A DNA stretch of 64,000 nucleotides from Saccharopolyspora kobensis (GCF_900108315.1 NZ_FNVB01000009.1:372001-436000), one strand, 5' to 3'; positions 15,941 to 24,626 are shown, numbered from the stretch's first letter. The notes: a model not told the origin generated them from the sequence alone. A program made the numbers and translations.

Positions 15941-17031
15941 GCTCGGCGGTCCTCGTCGAGGCCGACGGGGGTTCGCGCGGCAATCCCGGCCCGGCCGGCT
16001 GCGGGGCCGTGGTGCGCGACGCCGAGACCGGTGCGGTGCTGGCGGAGCGCTCGATCGGGTTGGGCGTCGCGACCAACAACGTCGCCGAGTACCAGGGGCT
16101 GATCGCCGGGCTGCGGGCGGCCGCCGAGCTCGGAGCCGTCGAGGTCGCGGTGCGGATGGACTCCAAGCTGGTCGTCGAGCAGATGGCGGGCCGCTGGAAG
16201 GTCAAGCACGCGAACCTGCAGCCGCTGGCCGCCGAGGCACGCGGCCTGGTCGACGGGTTCGACCGCGTGAGCTTCGAGTGGGTGCCCCGGGCGGCGAACG
16301 CGCACGCGGACCGGCTGGCCAACGAAGCGATGGACGAGCAGGCGGGCGGGAACGAGCAGAGCGCGCGCACCCGGCCGTCCGGTTGGCTCGGCGCCAACGG
16401 CACGCCCACGAAGATGCTGCTGCTCAGGCACGGTCAGACCCCGCTGTCGGTGGAACGGCGCTACTCCGGTCGCGGCGACGTCTCGCTGACCGAGCTGGGC
16501 GAGCGGCAGGTGCGTGCTGCGGGCGAGCGGCTGGCCGCGATGGACGGGGTGATCACCCCGGACGGCGTGGCCCCGGTGATCGCCTCGCCGCTGACCCGCA
16601 CGCGCCAGACCGCGCAGGCGGTGGTCGACGCGACCGGCGGCGAGCTGCACTTCCACGACGGTCTGCTGGAGACCGACTTCGGCGAGTGGGAGGGCCTGTC
16701 CTTCCAGGAAGCCGCCGACCAGTTCCCGAAGCTGCACGGCGAGTGGCTCGGCGATCCGAGCGTCGTGCCGCCGGGCGGCGAGAGCCTGGACGCGGTCTAC
16801 CGGCGCGTCACCGCCGCCCGCGACGACCTGGTGGCGCGCTACGCGGGCCGGACGATCATCGTGGTCAGCCACGTGACGCCGATCAAGGCGCTGCTCCGGC
16901 TGGGCCTGGGCGTGGGCCCCGAGTTGTTCTACAGCCTCCACCTGGACCTGGCGTCGCTGTCCATCGTGGAGTTCTACCCGGACGGCCACTCCTCGGTCCG
17001 GCTGGTCAACGACATCTCGCACTGGCAGTGA
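15937..17031 (+). CDS. Bifunctional RNase HI / histidine phosphatase (Rv2228c type)
   Basis: 364 residues, two fused enzymes. Residues 1-130 are an RNase HI domain: ADGGSRGNPGPAG, NNVAEYQGLIAGL and MDSKLVVEQM supply the acidic active-site residues, and RAANAHADRLANEA completes it. It cuts the RNA strand of RNA-DNA hybrids. After a short linker, residues about 160-364 form a histidine phosphatase with LLRHGQTPLSVERRYSGRGD, ETDFGEWEGLS and VVSHVTPIKALLRLGL. In M. tuberculosis the C-terminal half has alpha-ribazole phosphatase (CobC) activity, which fits the cobalamin gene upstream. GTG start overlaps the zinc-ribbon gene. Followed by repeat locus 2. Confidence 0.93.
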   Translation: MSSAVLVEADGGSRGNPGPAGCGAVVRDAETGAVLAERSIGLGVATNNVAEYQGLIAGLRAAAELGAVEVAVRMDSKLVVEQMAGRWKVKHANLQPLAAEARGLVDGFDRVSFEWVPRAANAHADRLANEAMDEQAGGNEQSARTRPSGWLGANGTPTKMLLLRHGQTPLSVERRYSGRGDVSLTELGERQVRAAGERLAAMDGVITPDGVAPVIASPLTRTRQTAQAVVDATGGELHFHDGLLETDFGEWEGLSFQEAADQFPKLHGEWLGDPSVVPPGGESLDAVYRRVTAARDDLVARYAGRTIIVVSHVTPIKALLRLGLGVGPELFYSLHLDLASLSIVEFYPDGHSSVRLVNDISHWQ

Positions 17032-17067
17032 CCCCCGCCGCCGAGGTCGTCCCGTGCCGGGTCCAAC

Positions 17068-17206
17068 GCGATTTCAATGGAAATTCGACGTCTGATTTCC
17101 ATTGAAATCGCGTCGATCCCGACGCGCGCGGGCGTGTCGGTCGCCGACGCGCCGGTGCTCCCGCAAGTTCCATTGAAATCGAAGACTTGATTTCCATTGA
17201 AATTGC
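17068..17206. repeat. Composite A/T-rich palindromic repeat, locus 2 (44-bp unit, GC hairpin, 44-bp unit)
   Basis: First unit 17068-17111 (GCGATTTCAATGGAAAT left arm, complementary right arm, centre TCGACGTCTG). Hairpin GGCGTGTCGG at 17131-17140 pairs with CCGACGCGCC at 17144-17153 with one T/G wobble and loop TCG. Second full unit 17163-17206 (left arm GCAAGTTCCATTGAAAT, centre CGAAGACTTG). It lies between two genes on the plus strand, upstream of the ROK promoter. Confidence 0.9.
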
Positions 17207-17273
17207 GTAGGTCACGCTCGTCGCGCGCGGCCCTCGCCCGCCGGCGGCCGGTGGCCGTCTCTGGTGCAGACCA

Positions 17274-17302
17274 TTGACATGTGTGAGGTGGGTTACTAGC
17301 GT
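17274..17302 (+). promoter_or_regulatory. Probable promoter of the sugar operon
   Basis: TTGACA at 17274-17279, 17-bp spacer, TAGCGT at 17297-17302: a good primary-sigma promoter 40 bp before the ROK start. Downstream, CCCT...CCGT (17303-17314) and ACGG..AGGG (17326-17335) form a weak dyad overlapping the transcript start, a possible ROK operator. Confidence 0.6.
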
Positions 17303-17341
17303 CCCTGAAACCGTATGGGAAGTTAACGGATAGGGGCGCTG

Positions 17342-18613
17342 GTGGTTCGGGAGGCGAGCGGATCGCGGGACGGCAGCCCGCGGTTGCTGCGGGAGATCAA
17401 CGATCGGGCCGCGATCGAGGCGATGCTGCGGCGCGGCGCGCTCACCCGGGCCGAACTCGAAGCGGCCATCGGGCTCTCCAAACCGGCGACCGTTTCGCTG
17501 CTGGCCAGGCTGGAGAAGGCCGGCATGGTGCGGCGCGGCGAGCTGCGCGGCGGCAACCGCGGCCCGGCCGCCCAGATGTGGTCGGTCAACGGCGATCTCG
17601 CGCACGTCGCGGGCGTCAGCCTGGTGCCCGACGAGGTCGACGTGGTGATCGCCGACATCACCGGCGAGATCCGCGTGCAGCACCGCAGCGCACTGCCCTC
17701 CGGCGCCGGTGCGCCCGAAGCGTTCGCCGAAGCGGTGGTCGAGGCCGCCGGGCGCGTCGGCCTGCACTCCGATCAGCTCGCCAAGGTCGTCGTCGGCGCG
17801 CAGGGCGGCGTCGACCCGGCCACCGGGCACCTCGGATTCGCCCCGCACCTGCCCGGCTGGGAGGGCTTCGACGTGCCCGGCAGGCTGCGCGAAGCACTGG
17901 GCACCGACGTCCTCGTCGACAACGACGTCAACCTCGTCGCGCTGGTGGAGATGACCACCGGCCGCGCCCGCGACGTGCGGGACTTCGTCCTCGTCTGGCT
18001 CGGCGACGGGCTCGGCGCCGCGGTGGTGATCGACCGCGTGCTGCACCGCGGCGCGACCGGCGGCGCCGGCGAGATCGACTGGATCCGGGTGCCCGACCGG
18101 GCGCGCCAGGACACCGGCGTCGACCGGACCGGCGACCGCCTGGGCCGGCTCCTCAGCTACCGCTCGATCAACAAGCTCGCCCGGGCGCACGGGATCAAGG
18201 CCCGCAACGCCGTCGCCGCCGTGCAGGCGGCGCGCGCCGGCGGGGCCGACGGGCGGGCGTTCCTGACCGACCTCGCGCGGCGGATCGCCACCGGCGTCGC
18301 CGGCGTGGTCAGCGTCCTGGACCCCGAGCTGGTGCTGCTGACCGCCGAGATCGCGCAGGTCGGCGGCCCGGAGCTCACCGACCTGGTGACCGCCGAGCTG
18401 CACCGCCTGGTGGTGCCGCGGACACCGGTCGAACCCGCGCAGTGCACCGATGACGCGGTGCGCGCCGGTGCGCTGCAAGTCGCTCTCGGGCTGGCCCGGG
18501 AACAGGTCTTCGGGCTGCCCGTCACCGCGGTGGGGGTTCGGTCCGTCCCGCACGAGGAGCAGTCCCGGCCGGGTGCGGGTGTCCAGCAAGGCACTGAGGA
18601 GGAGGCGCGATGA
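17342..18613 (+). CDS. ROK family transcriptional regulator of the sugar operon
   Basis: 423 residues. An N-terminal winged helix (about 15-75: INDRAAIEAMLRRGALTRAELEAAIGLSKPATVSLLARLEKAGMV) precedes a sugar-kinase-like ROK domain (85-390). The kinase-type loop is degraded (LVPDEVDVVIADITGE instead of a clear DxGxT), and no intact ROK zinc CxCGxxGC motif is visible, so it should act as a sugar-responsive repressor rather than a kinase. First gene of a six-gene unit; its stop overlaps the binding-protein ATG as ATGA. The promoter lies directly upstream. Confidence 0.87.
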   Translation: MVREASGSRDGSPRLLREINDRAAIEAMLRRGALTRAELEAAIGLSKPATVSLLARLEKAGMVRRGELRGGNRGPAAQMWSVNGDLAHVAGVSLVPDEVDVVIADITGEIRVQHRSALPSGAGAPEAFAEAVVEAAGRVGLHSDQLAKVVVGAQGGVDPATGHLGFAPHLPGWEGFDVPGRLREALGTDVLVDNDVNLVALVEMTTGRARDVRDFVLVWLGDGLGAAVVIDRVLHRGATGGAGEIDWIRVPDRARQDTGVDRTGDRLGRLLSYRSINKLARAHGIKARNAVAAVQAARAGGADGRAFLTDLARRIATGVAGVVSVLDPELVLLTAEIAQVGGPELTDLVTAELHRLVVPRTPVEPAQCTDDAVRAGALQVALGLAREQVFGLPVTAVGVRSVPHEEQSRPGAGVQQGTEEEAR

Positions 18614-19950
18614 GATCGAGGTCCCAGGTCAAGCGCGGTCTGTTAGCCCTCGCGACCGCGACGGCGGCGCTGGTGGCGGCGTCCTGCACCGCCGGGTCCG
18701 CGGCGGACGGTCCGCAGCCCGCGCCGGGCCCGGACGAGCAGGTCACCATCACCGTGTCCAGCCAGTTCACCGATCGCGAGCTGGACGTGCTCAACCGGGT
18801 GCTCGACGGCTTCCACGCCAAGCACCCCAACATCACCATCAACAGCCAGGGCAACCAGGACGACGACAAGATCACCCAGGCCATCCGCGGCGGCAACCCG
18901 CCGGACGTGGCGATCTCGGCGGAGACGATCAACCTCGGCCAGTTCTGCTCCAGCGGCGCCTGGCAGGACCTCGGGCCCTACCTGCAGCGCGACCAGGTCG
19001 ACATGAACCGGATCGTCAAGGTCGCCCAGGAGTACACCGAGTACGAGGGCAAGCGCTGCGCGATGCCGCTGCTGGCCGACGTCTACGGCCTGTACTACAA
19101 CGCCGAGGCCTTCGCCCGGGCGGGCATCACCGAGCCGCCGAAGACCATGTCGGAGCTCACCGACATGGCCAAGCGCCTCACCGAGTTCAACCCGGACGGC
19201 TCGATCAAGGTGGCCGGCTTCCTCCCGGTGCTGGGCTCGCAGGCCAACCACCCGTGGAACTGGGCGCCCCACTTCGGCGCCTCGTGGATGGACGAGCAGG
19301 GCAAGTCCTCGCTGGGCACGGATCCGGCCTGGCAGGAGATGTACCGCTGGCAGAAGGAGCTCGTCGACTTCTACGGCTGGGACAAGCTGGTGCAGTTCAC
19401 CTCCGGGCTGGGCCAGCAGTACTCCGCCGACAACGCCTTCCAGCGCGGCAAGATCGCGATGATGATCGACGGTGAGTACCGCACCGGCTTCATCGACCAG
19501 TACGCGCCGGAGCTGCGCTACGGCACGGCGCCCTTCCCGGTCGCCGACGGCAGGCCCGAGCTCTACGGGACCGGGTTCGTCACCGGCACCATCATCGGCA
19601 TCCCGCGCGGCGCGGAGAACGCGGGCGCGGCCTGGGAACTGGTCCGCTACCTGACCACCGACACCAACGCGCTGGTCGAGCTGGGCAACGGGCTGAAGAA
19701 CGTGCCGACCACCACCGAAGCGCTGCACGATCCGCGGGTGCAGCGCAGCGAGCAGTACCAGACCTTCCTCGACCTGTTCGACAACCCGCAGCTGGTGCCG
19801 AGCCCGCCGAGCCCGAACGGCAGCGCCTACATGAAGTCCGCCGAGGACTTCTCGGTGAAGTGGCAGAGCGGCCAGGTCGGCGACCTCGGTGCCGGGCTGC
19901 GGGATCTGGACGCCCAGATCGACGCGGCCAAGGCGCTCGGCGGCAACTGA
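18610..19950 (+). CDS. Sugar ABC transporter substrate-binding lipoprotein
   Basis: 446 residues, family 1 extracellular solute-binding protein. The N-terminus has positive residues, a hydrophobic stretch (LLALATATAALVAASC) and a lipobox-like Cys near residue 26, so it is probably anchored to the membrane outer face. The mature part shows the family pattern: ITVSSQFTDREL, IRGGNPPDVAIS, PLLADVYGLYYNAEAFARAGI, and FQRGKIAMMIDGEYR. Ligand is not predictable from sequence; the downstream GH4 enzyme suggests a beta-glucoside or other small oligosaccharide. No ATP-binding subunit is encoded here, so a shared MsiK-type ATPase is expected elsewhere. Confidence 0.9.
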   Translation: MRSRSQVKRGLLALATATAALVAASCTAGSAADGPQPAPGPDEQVTITVSSQFTDRELDVLNRVLDGFHAKHPNITINSQGNQDDDKITQAIRGGNPPDVAISAETINLGQFCSSGAWQDLGPYLQRDQVDMNRIVKVAQEYTEYEGKRCAMPLLADVYGLYYNAEAFARAGITEPPKTMSELTDMAKRLTEFNPDGSIKVAGFLPVLGSQANHPWNWAPHFGASWMDEQGKSSLGTDPAWQEMYRWQKELVDFYGWDKLVQFTSGLGQQYSADNAFQRGKIAMMIDGEYRTGFIDQYAPELRYGTAPFPVADGRPELYGTGFVTGTIIGIPRGAENAGAAWELVRYLTTDTNALVELGNGLKNVPTTTEALHDPRVQRSEQYQTFLDLFDNPQLVPSPPSPNGSAYMKSAEDFSVKWQSGQVGDLGAGLRDLDAQIDAAKALGGN

Positions 19951-20930
19951 TGACCGCGACGCTGGAGAGGACGGAGCCGGGGCGCACCGCCCCGGCCCGG
20001 TCCCGCAGAGCGCGCCGCAAGCGCCTGCAGGTGATCGGGTTCATGTCGCCGTGGATCATCGGCTTCAGCCTGTTCTTCGCGTATCCGCTGCTGGCCACCG
20101 GCTACTTCTCGCTCACCAGCTACGACCTGCTCAGCCCGCCCGACTGGGTCGGCCTGCGCAACTACGCGTACCTGCTGTTCGGCGACCCGGTGGTGCGCAT
20201 CGCGGCGGCGAACACGCTGTGGCTGGTCCTGGTCCTCACGGTGCTGCGCGTGGTGTTCGCCCTCGGGGTCGCCGCGGTGATCGCCCGGCTGCGCCGCGGC
20301 GTGGGGCTGGTCCGCACGCTGTGCTACCTGCCCGCGCTGGCCCCGCCGGTCGCCGCCACGCTCGCGTTCACCTTCCTGTTCAACCCCGGCACCGGGCCGG
20401 TGAACGGGCTGCTGAGGACGCTGGGCATCGACGGGCCGCTGTGGTTCAACGACCCGGCGTGGGCGAAACCGGCGCTGACCCTGCTGACGCTGTGGGGCTG
20501 CGGCGAGCTGATGATCATCATGCTGGCCGCGCTGCTGGACGTCCCGCAGGAGCTGCACGAGGCGGCGGCGCTGGACGGCGCCGGCCCGATCGGCCGCTTC
20601 TGGCACGTCACGCTGCCGTCGATCGCGCCGGTGCTGCTCTTCGGCGTGGTCAACTCGATCATCTTCTCGCTGCAGTACTTCACGCAGGCGCTGGTGGCCG
20701 GGGCGGTGGCCTCGGGGCAGGCCGAGGTGGTGGGCAGCAGCAAGGTCGTGGGCTTCCCGGACAACGCGACGCTGACCTTCCCCGCCTGGCTCTACCAGCA
20801 GGGATTCCACTACTACAACATGGGTTACGCGGCGACGATGGCCGTCGTGCTGTTCGTCTTCTCGCTAGGCTTCACCGCCCTGCTGATCCGCCGGATGCGC
20901 GGCGGCACCAACGCCGAGGAGGTGGGCTGA
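19950..20930 (+). CDS. Sugar ABC transporter permease (MalF/UgpA type)
   Basis: 326 residues with six predicted membrane helices, the first at MSPWIIGFSLFFAYPLLATGYFSL. The EAA loop that contacts the ATPase is LHEAAALDGAGPIGRFWHVTLPSIAP, close to the consensus. ATG at 19950 shares its first base with the stop of the binding-protein gene (TGATG). It pairs with the next gene to form the import channel. An overlapping very long frame through this region is an artefact. Confidence 0.92.
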   Translation: MTATLERTEPGRTAPARSRRARRKRLQVIGFMSPWIIGFSLFFAYPLLATGYFSLTSYDLLSPPDWVGLRNYAYLLFGDPVVRIAAANTLWLVLVLTVLRVVFALGVAAVIARLRRGVGLVRTLCYLPALAPPVAATLAFTFLFNPGTGPVNGLLRTLGIDGPLWFNDPAWAKPALTLLTLWGCGELMIIMLAALLDVPQELHEAAALDGAGPIGRFWHVTLPSIAPVLLFGVVNSIIFSLQYFTQALVAGAVASGQAEVVGSSKVVGFPDNATLTFPAWLYQQGFHYYNMGYAATMAVVLFVFSLGFTALLIRRMRGGTNAEEVG

Positions 20931-21872
20931 GTGTCCGAGCCCGACGCGAGAGGTTCCACGGCGACCCGGAACCGGGGCGGGGGAGACGGCGACTTCGCGC
21001 GAAATCGCCCTCCGGTAGGCGTGAATCGCGCCGAATTCGCGCGGAATCGGCGTCATCAGCGGCTGCACTGGATCGCGGTGCACAGCCTCGGGCTGGCGCT
21101 CGGGGTGATGTTCCTGATGCCGCTGGTGTTCGTCTTCCTCACCGCGGTGATGTCCGACGAGCAGGCGCTGACCGCGAACCTGTGGCCGCAGGAGTGGCAC
21201 TGGGAGAACTTCGCGAAGGTCTTCACCGAGGCGCCGATGCTGCGCTTCCTGCTCAACAGCCTGCTGTACTCGACGCTGGCCACCGCGTTCATGCTGGTCT
21301 CCAGCATCCCGGTGGCCTACGCGCTGGCCAAGCTGCGCTGGCGCGGCCGCGGCGTGTCGTTCATGCTGGTGATCGCGGCGATGATGCTGCCGCCGCAGGT
21401 CACCGCGGTGCCGCTGTACATCCTGTGGGCCCGCTTCGAGCTGACCGGCACGCTCTGGCCGCTGATCATCCCGCACCTGTTCGGCGACGCCTTCAGCATC
21501 TTCCTGCTGCGGCAGTTCTTCCTCACCATCCCGCGGTCCTACGTGGACGCGGCCAAGGTGGACGGTTGCTCGGAGTTCACCGCGATGCTGCGGATCGTGC
21601 TGCCGATGGCCCGGCCGGGCATCGCGGCCGCGGCGATGTTCTGCTTCCTCTACACCTGGAACGACTTCTTCGGCCCGCTGCTCTACGCCGGGGAGAACCA
21701 GCAGTCCTGGACGCTGTCCATCGGGCTGGCCTCGTTCCGCGGCATGCACCGGGTGGAGTGGAACCTGACGATGGCCGCCACCGTCCTGGTCATGCTGCCG
21801 GTCATCGTGCTCTTCCTGTTCGCCCAACGTGCTTTCGTCCGCGGCATCACCTTCACCGGAGTCAAGGGGTGA
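20931..21872 (+). CDS. Sugar ABC transporter permease (MalG/UgpE type)
   Basis: 313 residues, six membrane helices starting near residue 45, EAA loop SYVDAAKVDGCSEFTAMLRIVLPMARPG. GTG start directly abuts the previous stop. The first 43 residues are an odd Arg/Asn-rich extension with the word FARNR twice; its DNA (20988-21052) contains two copies of the TCGCGCGA-type palindrome seen between genes elsewhere in this window, so the extension looks like a repeat captured into the coding sequence. A start after the repeat (no ATG/GTG close to residue 48) is not obvious, so the extension is probably translated. Confidence 0.9.
   Translation: MSEPDARGSTATRNRGGGDGDFARNRPPVGVNRAEFARNRRHQRLHWIAVHSLGLALGVMFLMPLVFVFLTAVMSDEQALTANLWPQEWHWENFAKVFTEAPMLRFLLNSLLYSTLATAFMLVSSIPVAYALAKLRWRGRGVSFMLVIAAMMLPPQVTAVPLYILWARFELTGTLWPLIIPHLFGDAFSIFLLRQFFLTIPRSYVDAAKVDGCSEFTAMLRIVLPMARPGIAAAAMFCFLYTWNDFFGPLLYAGENQQSWTLSIGLASFRGMHRVEWNLTMAATVLVMLPVIVLFLFAQRAFVRGITFTGVKG
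20988..21052. repeat. Two TCGCGCGA-centred palindromes inside the permease gene
   Basis: Copy 1, 20988-21009, begins GGCGACTTCGCGCG and ends AAATCGCC; copy 2, 21029-21052, begins CGCCGAATTCGCGCG and ends GAATCGGCG. Each is nearly self-complementary. The same pair (TCGCGCGAAATCGCC then TTCGCGCGGAATC) is found between genes at 45734-45787. Confidence 0.7.
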
Positions 21873-21874
21873 CC

Positions 21875-23131
21875 ATGAAACTGACGGTGGTGGGCGGTGG
21901 TTCCACCTACACGCCCGAGCTGATCGACGGACTGGCCCGGCGCCGCGAACCGGCGATCGAGGAGATCGTGCTGGTCGACCCGGACGCCGAGCGGCTGGAC
22001 GTGGTGGCCGAGTTCTGCCGCAGGCTGCTGCGGGAGGCCGGGCACCCGGCCCGGCTGCGCACCACGCCCGACGTGGTCGAGGCGGCGACCGGGGCGGCGG
22101 CGGTCCTGCTGCAGCTGCGCGTCGGCGGCCAGCAGGCCAGGTACGGCGACGAGACGTTCCCGCTGGAGTGCGGTTGCGTCGGCCAGGAGACCACCGGCGC
22201 GGGCGGGCTGGCCAAGGCGCTGCGCACGGTGCCCGTGGTGCTCGACATCGCCGAGCACGTGCGTGCGGTCGCGCCGGAGGCGTGGATCGTCAACTTCACC
22301 AACCCCGTCGGCATCGTGACCCGCGCACTGCTCGCCGAAGGGCACCGCGCGGTGGGGCTGTGCAACGTCGCGATCACCTTCAGCCGCTGGATCGCGCAGC
22401 TGCTCGACGTCACGCCGGATGCGGTGCGGCTGGAGCACACCGGCCTGAACCACCTCACCTGGGTGCGCGGTGTGCAGGTCGACGGCCGCGACGTCCTGCC
22501 GGACCTGCTCGGCGAGCACGCCGAGGCGATGTCCGAGCACATCGGACTGCCGCCGGAGCTGTTCCGGCGGCTGGGCGCGGTGCCGTCGTACTACCTGAAG
22601 TACTTCTACGCGCACGACGAAGTCGTCGCCCAGCAGCGCACATCGCCGCCGCGGGCCGCAGTGGTCGCCGACGTGGAGCGCGATCTGCTCAAGCGCTACG
22701 CGGACCCGGCGCTCACCGCCAAACCGGAGGAGCTGTCCAAGCGCGGCGGCGCCTACTACTCGGAGGCGGCGGTGCAGCTCGTGCACTCGCTGACCTCCGG
22801 CGGGCCGGCCGAGGAGCACGTCGTGAACGTCCGCAACGACGGCGCGCTGCCGTTCCTGCCGGACGACATGGTGATCGAGACGAACTCCACTGTGGACGGC
22901 GAAGGTGCTGAGGCGCTGCCGGTGCGGCCGCTGGAACCCGCGCTGGCCGGGCTGATCGGCCACGTCGCGGGCTACGAGCAGCTGGCGCTGGACGCGGCGC
23001 TGCGCGGCGGCCGCGACCGGGTGGCCGACGCGCTGCTGGCGCACCCGCTGATCGGCCAGCACGCGATCGCCGACCAGCTGGCCGACGAGCTCGTGCAGCG
23101 CAACGCCCAGTTCCTGCCGTGGGCCCGATGA
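21875..23131 (+). CDS. Glycoside hydrolase family 4 enzyme (6-phospho-beta-glucosidase-like)
   Basis: 418 residues, normal GH4 length. NAD+ and Mn2+-dependent hydrolases that cleave by oxidation-elimination. The N-terminus VVGGGSTYTPELIDGL is the NAD-binding Rossmann loop; NFTNPVGIVTRAL, GLCNVAITFSRW (metal-ligand Cys) and GLNHLTWVRG (metal-ligand His) follow. These resemble 6-phospho-beta-glucosidases (CelF/LicH) more than alpha-glucosidases or alpha-galactosidases. ATG at 21875, two bases after the permease stop. Because import is by an ABC system and a kinase gene follows, the 6-phospho substrate is probably made inside the cell rather than by a PTS. The kinase start overlaps its stop. Confidence 0.88.
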   Translation: MKLTVVGGGSTYTPELIDGLARRREPAIEEIVLVDPDAERLDVVAEFCRRLLREAGHPARLRTTPDVVEAATGAAAVLLQLRVGGQQARYGDETFPLECGCVGQETTGAGGLAKALRTVPVVLDIAEHVRAVAPEAWIVNFTNPVGIVTRALLAEGHRAVGLCNVAITFSRWIAQLLDVTPDAVRLEHTGLNHLTWVRGVQVDGRDVLPDLLGEHAEAMSEHIGLPPELFRRLGAVPSYYLKYFYAHDEVVAQQRTSPPRAAVVADVERDLLKRYADPALTAKPEELSKRGGAYYSEAAVQLVHSLTSGGPAEEHVVNVRNDGALPFLPDDMVIETNSTVDGEGAEALPVRPLEPALAGLIGHVAGYEQLALDAALRGGRDRVADALLAHPLIGQHAIADQLADELVQRNAQFLPWAR

Positions 23132-24099
23132 AGCCCGCGGTGCTGGCCATCGACGGCGGCAACAGCAAGACCGACGTCCTGCTCATCGCCGACGACGGCT
23201 CGGTGCTGGCCTCGGTGCGCGGGCCCGGAGCATCGCCGCAGCACGTCGGTGTGCGGCGCTGCATGGAAGCCCTCGCCGAGCTCGCGACCACGGCCGCGGC
23301 GCGGGCCGGGCTCCCCGCCGGCCCGCCGTTCGCCCGGCACACCGCGGCCTGCCTGGCCGGGGCGGACCTGCCGCGCGAGGAGGACGAACTGCGCCGGGCC
23401 ATGGCCGAACTCGGCTGGTCGGAGACGCTGTCGGTGGACAACGACACCTTCGCGCTGCTGCGCGCCGGGACCGACGACGGCGTCGGCGTGGCGGTGGTGT
23501 GCGGGGCGGGCATCAACAGCGTCGGTGTCGCCGCCGACGGCCGGGTCTCCCGATTCCCGGCGATCGGCCGGATCTCGGGCGACTGGGGCGGCGGGGCGTT
23601 CCTCGGCCAGGAAGCGCTGTGGTGGGCGGTGCGGGCCGAGGACGGTCGGGGCGCACCCACCGAACTGCTGCCCGCCGTCGTCGCCCACTTCGGCAAGCGC
23701 AGCGCGGCTGAAGTGGTCGAGGCGCTGCACTTCGGCGAACTCGACCACGACGTGCTGCACCAGCTGTGCCCGCTGCTGTTCGAGGTCGCCGAGGCGGGCG
23801 ATGCGATCGCCACCGAACTCGTCGACCGCCAGGCCGAGGAGATCGGGCTGCTGGCCTCGGTGTCGCTGCGGCGGCTGGACCTCCTCGACGCACCGACGGT
23901 GGTGCTCGGCGGCGGCGTGCTGGCCGGAGCCGGGCGGCGGCTGCTCCCCGACATCCACCGCCGGTGCGCGAAAGTCGCCCCGGAGGTGGAGGTCCGCCTG
24001 GTCGAAGCGCCTCCCGTGATCGGCGCCGGGCTGCTCGGCCTGGACCGCATCGGCGCCGACCGGGCCGCGGCGGACAACCTCCGCCGGACGGCTGGCTGA
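23128..24099 (+). CDS. BadF/BadG-type sugar kinase (N-acetylglucosamine kinase-like)
   Basis: 323 residues, ASKHA-fold kinase of the BadF/BadG/BcrA/BcrD family, which includes GlcNAc kinases. Motifs: AIDGGNSKTDVLL (phosphate 1), VDNDTFALLRAG, VVCGAGINSVGV (phosphate 2), ISGDWGGGAFLGQEAL, and VVLGGGVLAGAG (adenosine). ATG at 23128 overlaps the GH4 stop (ATGA), so the two proteins are co-made. Likely role: phosphorylate an imported disaccharide or the released hexose so that GH4 can act or the product can enter glycolysis. A strong hairpin follows the gene. Confidence 0.85.
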   Translation: MKPAVLAIDGGNSKTDVLLIADDGSVLASVRGPGASPQHVGVRRCMEALAELATTAAARAGLPAGPPFARHTAACLAGADLPREEDELRRAMAELGWSETLSVDNDTFALLRAGTDDGVGVAVVCGAGINSVGVAADGRVSRFPAIGRISGDWGGGAFLGQEALWWAVRAEDGRGAPTELLPAVVAHFGKRSAAEVVEALHFGELDHDVLHQLCPLLFEVAEAGDAIATELVDRQAEEIGLLASVSLRRLDLLDAPTVVLGGGVLAGAGRRLLPDIHRRCAKVAPEVEVRLVEAPPVIGAGLLGLDRIGADRAAADNLRRTAG

Positions 24100-24102
24100 G
24101 CA

Positions 24103-24135
24103 GGTGCGTGCCGGGGGCGGAACCCGGCACGCACC
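24103..24135 (+). terminator. Terminator of the sugar operon
   Basis: GGTGCGTGCCGGG (24103-24115) and CCCGGCACGCACC (24123-24135) form a perfect 13-bp stem with a 7-base loop, starting 3 bp after the kinase stop and before rnpB. Confidence 0.75.
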
Positions 24136-24216
24136 CGGCATGCATCGGGCCGGGCACCCGCGGTCCGGGATCCGCCACCCGAACCGCCTCGCAAGAGGAG
24201 CCCGGAACCAATCATC

Positions 24217-24222
24217 TAGACT
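24217..24222 (+). promoter_or_regulatory. -10 box of rnpB
   Basis: TAGACT ends 7 bases before the expected RNA 5' end. No convincing -35 box is seen at the usual spacing. Confidence 0.5.
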
Positions 24223-24229
24223 CGGCGGT

Positions 24230-24626
24230 GCGGATGAGTCGGCTGGGTGACCGCGGCGGGAGCGATCCCGTCGAGGAAAGTCCGGACTCCACAGGGCAGG
24301 GTGGTTGCTAACGGCAACCCGGGGCGACCCGCGGGACAGTGCCACAGAAACCAGACCGCCCGGCGGACTCCGCCGGGTAAGGGTGAAACGGTGGTGTAAG
24401 AGACCACCAGCACCCCGGGTGACCGGGGTGGCTGGGTAAACCCCACCCGGAGCAAGGCCAAGAGGACGCCCCAGGGCGTCTGCGCGGACGATCGAGGGCG
24501 GCCCGCCCGAGTCCGCGGGTAGGCCGCACGAGCCTGTCGGCAACGGCAGGTCGAGATGGATGGTCACCGAAGGGCAGGCCGCGAGGCCTCCAGAACAGAA
24601 TCCGGCTTACAGGCCGACTCATCCGC
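24230..24626 (+). ncRNA. rnpB: RNase P RNA, bacterial type A
   Basis: The catalytic RNA that matures tRNA 5' ends. The 5' end GCGGATGAGTCGGCTGGG pairs with the 3' end CCGACTCATCCGC (stem P1). The conserved GAGGAAAGTCCGGACTCC (P4/CR-I) is at 24273-24290, followed by ACAGGGCAGGGTGGTTGCTAAC and GGGACAGTGCCACAGAAA. CTTACAG near 24606-24612 completes the universal core. About 397 nt, the expected size for actinobacteria. Ends are placed from P1 pairing and may be off by a few bases. Confidence 0.97.

Noticed and set aside
19889-23131. 1080-codon plus-strand open frame across the permeases and GH4 gene
   Set aside because: Only the last 418 codons (GH4) are real. The rest is out-of-frame reading of two ABC permeases, rich in Arg/Ala/Gly as expected for GC-rich shadow frames.
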